Below are positions 58,804-64,000 of a stretch of 64,000 nucleotides of DNA, one piece after another. How positions within the stretch are numbered: the stretch's first letter is position 1; every line of letters starts with the position of its first letter. Under the pieces are notes generated by a model, which saw nothing but the letters and a program-made list of their open reading frames with translations, was not told where the DNA came from and ran no database searches. The DNA lies in contig NZ_CP119546.1 in assembly GCF_029277985.1 (NCBI RefSeq), forward strand, positions 2,666,001 through 2,730,000, written 5' to 3'. The translations under genes and the position numbers were made by a program. Origin of the DNA: Providencia stuartii. Lineage in GTDB: Bacteria > Pseudomonadota > Gammaproteobacteria > Enterobacterales > Enterobacteriaceae.

Positions 58804-60273
58804 ATGAAAAAAATCGATATCTTTGTCGGGGGAAAATGGCAACTAGGCCGTGGTCACGAAATGCATTCACGTTTCCCTGGTGATCAACATATTGTTGCAA
58901 CACTTAACAGCGCCAGTTTAGACGATGTTGAAGAGGCTGTTCTCGCCGCAGATAACGCATGGCGTGACCCCGCTTGGCGCTATATGCCCGCCCACCAGCG
59001 AGCCGCAATTCTGCTGAAAGTCAGTGCACTCATTGAAGAACGCGCTGAGGAATTAGTACGTTTACAAACTCTCGATAACGGTAAACCATGGGCAGAAGCC
59101 CGTGGCTTAGTAATGAGTGCAGCGGCAACAGCGCGCTATTTTGCCGCCGTTTGTGAGGTCAGTGGTGGCGAATTACCCCCTCGCCGCCAACCTGATATGA
59201 TGACATTAAGTACCTACCAACCTCTTGGCGTCATCGCTGCGATAACCCCATGGAACTCCCCTATTGCCAGTGATATGCAAAAAATTGCTCCAGCAATAGC
59301 GGCGGGAAATGCGGTGATATTAAAACCAGCGGAAGCAACCCCATTAATTTCGTTAAAACTAGCCGAATTATTTGAAGAAGCCGGATTACCCTCAGGGCTA
59401 CTCAGCGTGTTGCCCGGTAAAGGCTCTGTTGTGGGTGATGCCCTTGTTCGTCATCCATTAGTCAGAAAGATATCCTTTACTGGTGGTACCAATACCGGCA
59501 GACAACTCGCTCATATCGCTGCTGACAAATTGATCACCACCTCATTAGAGCTTGGAGGCAAATCACCTACCATCGTCTTAGAAGATGCGGATCTCGATCT
59601 TGCTGCACATGGTGTTTGCTACGGCATCTTTAGCTCGATGGGTCAAGCATGTATCGCAGGCTCTCGACTCTTTGTTTCACGTGCAATTTATCAACCGTTT
59701 TTAGAAAAGTTAACTGCACTCACACAACAATTAATTATTGGCGACCCCCGTCAAGAGCGTGTGCATGTTGGCCCATTAATATCACCAGCGCATCGAGAAA
59801 GTGTAATGCGCTATGTCGCTCAAGCAATAACAGAAGGCGGTAGTATCCGCTTGGGCGGAACAATACCTCAAGACCCTCACTTACAAGAAGGTAATTATTT
59901 CTTACCGACCATTATTGAAGGACTAAATAATCAAGCTTCTGTATGCCAAGAAGAAATATTTGGTCCTGTATTAGTCGTGATCCCTTTTGATAATGAAGCG
60001 GAGTTGATAGAAGAAGCCAACGACTCACTTTATGGCCTCGCAGCAGGTATTTGGACTAAAGACTATACACGTGCATTTAAACTCGCGGATGCATTAGATG
60101 TTGGCACCGTTTGGATCAACACCTACAAAGTTTTCTCCATTTCAACACCTTTTGGTGGGTTCAAAGAGAGCGGACTCGGTAGAGAAAAAGGCTTAGAAAG
60201 CCTAAAAGCTTATATGCAACAAAAAAGTATTTTTCTGGCACTAAACCCACAACCAAACCGTTGGTGTGAATAA
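58804..60273 (+). CDS. Aldehyde dehydrogenase (NAD(P)+)
   Basis: 489 residues, the usual length. Asn151 lies in PWNSPI, Glu249 in LELGGKSP and the catalytic Cys283 in GQACIAGSR. FTGGTNTGR and the C-terminal PFGGFKESGLGREKG are also standard. It oxidises an aldehyde to a carboxylate. I begin it at the ATG behind GGAGTAGGA. It could oxidise the aldehyde product of the thiamine-diphosphate enzyme next to it. Confidence 0.92.
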   Translation: MKKIDIFVGGKWQLGRGHEMHSRFPGDQHIVATLNSASLDDVEEAVLAADNAWRDPAWRYMPAHQRAAILLKVSALIEERAEELVRLQTLDNGKPWAEARGLVMSAAATARYFAAVCEVSGGELPPRRQPDMMTLSTYQPLGVIAAITPWNSPIASDMQKIAPAIAAGNAVILKPAEATPLISLKLAELFEEAGLPSGLLSVLPGKGSVVGDALVRHPLVRKISFTGGTNTGRQLAHIAADKLITTSLELGGKSPTIVLEDADLDLAAHGVCYGIFSSMGQACIAGSRLFVSRAIYQPFLEKLTALTQQLIIGDPRQERVHVGPLISPAHRESVMRYVAQAITEGGSIRLGGTIPQDPHLQEGNYFLPTIIEGLNNQASVCQEEIFGPVLVVIPFDNEAELIEEANDSLYGLAAGIWTKDYTRAFKLADALDVGTVWINTYKVFSISTPFGGFKESGLGREKGLESLKAYMQQKSIFLALNPQPNRWCE

Positions 60274-60341
60274 ATGACCATTGATATGCAGCCCTACATA
60301 CGTCGCTGTTAATTGGTTATCAAATTCTTAAGGAGAACACT

Positions 60342-61985
60342 ATGCATGAGACAATCACGGTTGGCGAGGCGATCGCCAGAACATTAGAACAATATCAAGT
60401 TAGCACTGTTTATGGCGTTATCTCAATCCACAATCTCCCCATTGCCGATGCCATTGGTCGACGAGGCCTTATTGATTTCACACCTAGTCGTGGGGAAGCG
60501 GGAGCCGTTACCATGGCTGATGCACATAGCCGCTTTACAGGATTAGGCGTTGCCTTAACCAGCACAGGTGCGGGTGCGGGGAATGCTGTAGGCTCGATGA
60601 TTGAAGCAATGAACGCGTGCTCACCACTCATTCACATAACTGGGCAAGTTGAAAAAGCCTATCTCGACATGGATGCTGGCTTTATTCATGAAACACGTGA
60701 TCAACTCGGTTTTTTAAGAGCCAGTTCTAAACAGGCTTTTCGTGTTCACAGCGCTGCCCAAGCAGTCGCAATTTTGCATAAAGCGATTCAAGTGGCTCAA
60801 ACCATCCCTTGCGGACCTGTTTCTATCGAAATTCCTATTGATATTCAAAATACCCCCGTTCCCTTATCAATACTCAGTACTCCCCTGACCACTCAACCGC
60901 TACCCACCGCAACCACAGATCAAGTTGATGCGATTTGGCAAAGATTACAACATGCACAACGCCCTTTATTATGGATTGGAGGCGGCGCTCTCCATGCTTC
61001 AGCAGCGGTTAAAAAACTAGCCGATTTAGGCGTCGCCGTGATAAGTAGTACCCATGGTCGAGGCATTTTATCTGATGACCATCCATTCAGTTTACGGGCT
61101 TTCCATAATGCGGATTCAATTGATAAATTAATGCGCACTTGTGATATCACACTCGTTGCAGGTTCACGATTACGCAGCAATGAAACCAAAACCTGGTCAT
61201 TGCCATTACCGCAACCTTTAATTCAAATTGATATTGATCCTCAAGCGACCAATCGCAACTATAGTGCAGACCTTGTCGTTACCGCGGATTGCCACAGCAT
61301 TCTAAGTGCATTGGCTGAAAGACTTGAAAAAGCGAATAGTGTGATTTCACCGCAATGGCGACAACAAGTACAAGAGGCGACTCATTTAGCAGAACAACAA
61401 CTTAGAGAACAGTGTGGCCCCTACAGCCAACTCAGTGATGCCGTCGAACACGCCTTACCGACTCAAGGTATCTTTGTTCGAGATATTACAGTTTCGGGTA
61501 GTTTATGGGGGAGCCGATTATTAAAGGCCACTCAACCACGGCATAATATACATTCGTTAGCTGGAGCTATAGGCCTTGGTTTAGCCATGGCGATTGGCAG
61601 TGCCAAAGCCAACCCACAAATTCCAGTTATTGGTTTAGTCGGTGATGGTGGTTTGATGTTAGGTGTCGGTGAACTCGCCACCATGGCCCAAGAACAATTA
61701 CCCATTGTCTTAATTATCATGAACGATCATGGATACGGTGTTATGCGCGGGATCCAAGAAAAATATTTTGCTGACCGCCAATATTATAATGACCTACTGA
61801 CACCTTCATTCACTCGATTAGCCGAATCAATGGGAATTAAAGCATTAACTATTGATAAAGCAGACGATTTTAAGTCAACTTTACAGCTTGCCGTCGACTT
61901 AAAACAACCTGTTGTTATCGAGGTTTTAATGGAAAATATTGGTAAAATGAATTTCTCTGGGCCTCCTCAGAAAAAATTATTTTAA
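60342..61985 (+). CDS. Thiamine-diphosphate-dependent enzyme (decarboxylase/acetolactate synthase-like)
   Basis: 547 residues. The activating Glu lies in SRGEAGAVTMADAHSRF, and the ThDP-Mg motif is VGDGGLMLGVGELATMAQ through MNDHGYGVM (GDG...N). The three-domain layout is that of acetolactate synthase, benzoylformate decarboxylase and relatives. No regulatory subunit adjoins. Decarboxylation of a 2-oxo acid to an aldehyde would suit the ALDH in front. It is the last gene of the island. Confidence 0.9.
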   Translation: MHETITVGEAIARTLEQYQVSTVYGVISIHNLPIADAIGRRGLIDFTPSRGEAGAVTMADAHSRFTGLGVALTSTGAGAGNAVGSMIEAMNACSPLIHITGQVEKAYLDMDAGFIHETRDQLGFLRASSKQAFRVHSAAQAVAILHKAIQVAQTIPCGPVSIEIPIDIQNTPVPLSILSTPLTTQPLPTATTDQVDAIWQRLQHAQRPLLWIGGGALHASAAVKKLADLGVAVISSTHGRGILSDDHPFSLRAFHNADSIDKLMRTCDITLVAGSRLRSNETKTWSLPLPQPLIQIDIDPQATNRNYSADLVVTADCHSILSALAERLEKANSVISPQWRQQVQEATHLAEQQLREQCGPYSQLSDAVEHALPTQGIFVRDITVSGSLWGSRLLKATQPRHNIHSLAGAIGLGLAMAIGSAKANPQIPVIGLVGDGGLMLGVGELATMAQEQLPIVLIIMNDHGYGVMRGIQEKYFADRQYYNDLLTPSFTRLAESMGIKALTIDKADDFKSTLQLAVDLKQPVVIEVLMENIGKMNFSGPPQKKLF

Positions 61986-62735
61986 TCATTTATTATTAAC
62001 GTTATTCATCTACAACGATTTCTGATGATCACACCATAGAGTGAGTCTTATAGTCTCACTCTATTTTACTTAATTGATGGATTTTTAGCTTTTCTGTATG
62101 TTACACAGCCTAATGTGGTTCGTTTAAAATAGCTGGTATATGTTAAAACTTAAATTAATCAAGATATTATAAGAGTAAAAATGGGTTGTTTAGATTCACT
62201 TTAAACGTTCTCAATACTGAAAGATGAAAAATCGTTTAAAATAATCATCATTTATACTGCCCCAAAGTAACACCACATAAATAACCTTTATTTTAAAGTT
62301 ATTTTTGTTTGTCAGATTACAATATTCTAAATAAAGATCTAAAAGGAATATAACCGCTAAAACATGTCACATCGTTTGATGGATAACATAACGCATCAAC
62401 CACAGCGCTTTGAAGGTACAGAAAATACGGTCAATGTCGCCCTACATGCTGAAAAATTAACATGAAATTTTTACACTTTATGCAACCCCGTAGCGGTTCT
62501 CAATAAAGTTGAGCGACAGATATTACCTAGTTGAGTATCTTCTTTTATCGTAAAAAGTTATCTCTTTTCTAGCCGTTTCTCGACCATAAAAAGCCTTCGG
62601 TTTACTCGCATAATTAAGATATAAGGTTACAAATATTTACCTATTTTATTTCACTGTCATTAAAGGTAGATGTTATATTATGAGTAATAGGAAAACAAAC
62701 ACCTCTGCTATAGTAATAATTTTTAAGGGAATATA
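61986..62735. other. Gene-free stretch beyond the island
   Basis: About 750 bases. It contains the island terminator at 62036-62064. A 33-codon frame (62364-62465) has a weak ribosome-binding site and no known relative, so I do not call it a gene. Nothing else is seen. Confidence 0.5.
62036..62064. terminator. Terminator of the aromatic island
   Basis: ATAGAGTGAG and CTCACTCTAT form a perfect 10-bp stem with a 9-base loop, followed by TTT, 51 bases after the last stop. Confidence 0.85.
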
Positions 62736-63167
62736 ATGAAAAAATATTTACTACCCATTAGCCTCTTCATCAATCTCGTTTTACTTATCGCTATTATCGT
62801 GATGGCAACACTATTTTTTAACTTAAAAGGCAAAATTGATACAACGGTTGCACAAATAAAAAATGGTCAATATGCTGAATTAATTAAAGATAATACAGCC
62901 AAATTAATTCCTGAGGGGCTAAAGCGCATCGATACAATTCAACCTGGCCAAAGTCAGTGTGCCTATTTCTACCAAAATATAGACTCAATAACTGAATATT
63001 TAACAGCAAACCCAACAATTGCTGGTGCTGAGACCTATATTAAACAATTAAATAATTTAAAAAAATCAGCAGAAAAAGCCCCTTCTGCACTCAAAGAAAC
63101 AGCGTGTGAAAAAGGTGTTTCAACGATTAATTATATCAGTGAAAAAATATCTACAGTGACAGATTGA
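62736..63167 (+). CDS. Hypothetical membrane-anchored protein, paralogue of the 11195 gene
   Basis: 143 residues. Residues 7-30 are a strongly hydrophobic anchor, and the soluble part has Cys, ITEYLTANPTI, IKQLNNL, KAP and a second Cys, the same order as in the protein at 11195-11596. The Cys residues are 48 residues apart, similar to the 51 there. AAGGGAAT precedes the ATG. Function is unknown; a DUF5339-type family is possible. Confidence 0.7.
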   Translation: MKKYLLPISLFINLVLLIAIIVMATLFFNLKGKIDTTVAQIKNGQYAELIKDNTAKLIPEGLKRIDTIQPGQSQCAYFYQNIDSITEYLTANPTIAGAETYIKQLNNLKKSAEKAPSALKETACEKGVSTINYISEKISTVTD

Positions 63168-63492
63168 TGACTCTAGCTCTTTACTATTAGTATCAGAGAT
63201 CTAAATTCAACCTCAAATAGCGCCAGACGATTAAAGCCAACAGGGGGAGCACCCGCTGATTGGCTTTTTTGTACCGCAATAGGCTCTGCATTATCAATGC
63301 CATTGTATCGCTCTTCTCAGCAAAACCCACATTAAACAATCCGCTATCTTCACCACCCCATATCGAATTAAAAATTCACAATCAATTCATATGTAAAATA
63401 AGTTAAATTTGTTATAGGGCCGATTGACCTTAACCTTAGGGGAAGCTTTATGGTTACTTCCGTTTAATCTATCATTTCATAAGGACATTACC
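63168..63492. other. Gap with the CueR-type promoter
   Basis: About 325 bases with no gene. Near its end lies the MerR-family-type promoter at 63424-63454. A GCCAACAGGGGGAGCACCCGCTGATTGGC-like inverted stretch near 63240 may terminate the upstream gene. Confidence 0.55.
63424..63454 (+). promoter_or_regulatory. CueR-like promoter with a 19-bp spacer
   Basis: TTGACC (63424-63429) and TATGGT (63449-63454) are separated by 19 bases, the overlong spacing that MerR-family activators need. The spacer begins TTAACCTTAGGGGAAG, close to the copper-responsive copA and cueO promoters of E. coli as I remember them. It precedes a DUF305 gene, a family often tied to copper. Confidence 0.7.
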
Positions 63493-63858
63493 ATGAAAAA
63501 AATACTTCCTATCGCCACACTTATTGCCGCTAGCGTTTCATTGAGTGCTTTCGCTAACTCAGGTCATTCAATGCATATGTCTTCTTCAACAACAAATGAA
63601 ATGCAGAAGGAGTTAAACCAATCTATGGATAAAATGCATTCAGATATGGCCAAAAGCATGAATGAACAAAATGCAGATGTCGCCTTTGCTCAAGGCATGA
63701 TCGCTCACCATTTAGGGGCAATAGAGATGGCTAAAATTGAACTAAAATATGGTACAGATCCTGAAATGAAAAAACTCGCAGAACAAATCATTAATGCCCA
63801 AGGCCCAGAAATAGAGCAAATGCAAAAGTGGTTAGAAAAAAATAAAGATGAAAAGTAA
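63493..63858 (+). CDS. Secreted DUF305 protein
   Basis: 121 residues. A signal peptide ends near LSAFA, a His/Met-rich stretch follows (NSGHSMHMSSST), and the DUF305 core has MIAHHLGAIEMAKIELKYG with adjacent His72-His73. The family is often found with copper resistance genes and may bind metal in the periplasm. I use the ATG behind AAGGACATT; the upstream frame reads through the promoter. The CueR-like promoter suggests induction by copper. Confidence 0.88.
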   Translation: MKKILPIATLIAASVSLSAFANSGHSMHMSSSTTNEMQKELNQSMDKMHSDMAKSMNEQNADVAFAQGMIAHHLGAIEMAKIELKYGTDPEMKKLAEQIINAQGPEIEQMQKWLEKNKDEK

Positions 63859-64000
63859 TAGACATTATCTTTATCACTAAGAGTCCAATAAGCGAGTATT
63901 AATCGTAGTATCCATTTAAGAGTGTTTATCTAAAAAACCAATAGTGGCTATTTATCTCTCGCTTTAATTAGATTTCTGCGTGTTTAATCACTGAGTCACC

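Noticed and set aside
62364..62465. 33-codon frame MSHRLMDNITHQ
   Set aside because: Too short to support, and the AAAAGGAAT upstream is too far from the start.

Overview
The window looks like a chromosomal segment of an enterobacterium of the Morganellaceae, most likely Providencia. Three things suggest this. The DNA is AT-rich, especially between genes. The translation genes are close to those of E. coli. Two gene blocks keep E. coli order: ihfA-pheT-pheS-pheM-rplT-rpmI-infC-thrS (1-7957, minus strand), and yniA-yniB-hxpB-ydjM-tcyP (21258-26035). The genus is an inference; no rRNA or tRNA gene is present to anchor it.

Layout. (1) 1-7957: translation operon, with the PheM leader peptide and attenuator. 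The striking feature is a tandem duplication of infC (IF3): both copies are full length and both start with ATT. (2) 8501-14657: accessory genes, comprising an AA10 lytic polysaccharide monooxygenase, a small secreted-protein gene broken by a stop codon in its signal peptide, a LysE-type exporter, an ICMT-like methyltransferase, a GNAT acetyltransferase, FosA, MarC and the lytic transglycosylase EmtA. An orphan strong terminator at 12950-12984 suggests a small RNA. (3) 14925-18475: sitABCD manganese/iron importer behind a Fur box that overlaps the promoter, then ydeP. (4) 21258-26035: the yni/ydjM/tcyP block, with a LexA box before ydjM. (5) 26328-30209: small genes and a YhbW-type flavin monooxygenase. 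(6) 30966-34683: a permease plus two M20 metallohydrolases in one operon. (7) 35607-37875: crcB behind a fluoride riboswitch, then fetAB. (8) 38031-43899: hypothetical genes, then a LacI-type regulator divergent from an ascorbate-family PTS with two operator palindromes. (9) 43972-48484: a membrane protein, an orphan lambda-type holin, a ParD-like antitoxin gene abutting a divergent methionine aminopeptidase, and a universal stress protein. (10) 48941-61985: a 13-kb, one-strand island of 13 genes, apparently for catabolism of an unidentified aromatic compound. (11) 62736-63858: a small membrane-anchored protein and a DUF305 protein behind a CueR-type promoter.

How the genes work together. The aromatic island has a ferredoxin, an FAD reductase and a Rieske oxygenase for ring hydroxylation. 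Two dehydrogenases (one with an altered active site), an extradiol-type VOC dioxygenase and an alpha/beta hydrolase would follow. Downstream are a thiamine-diphosphate enzyme, an aldehyde dehydrogenase, an aspartate-dehydrogenase-like protein and a cupin, plus an MFS importer and an IclR regulator. Two matching palindromes before the first gene are candidate IclR operators.

The best candidates for something undescribed are this island; the ParD-like/aminopeptidase pair, whose aminopeptidase keeps all metal ligands but has lost most methionine-pocket residues and whose promoter carries a perfect 22-bp palindrome; and the duplicated, AUU-started infC.
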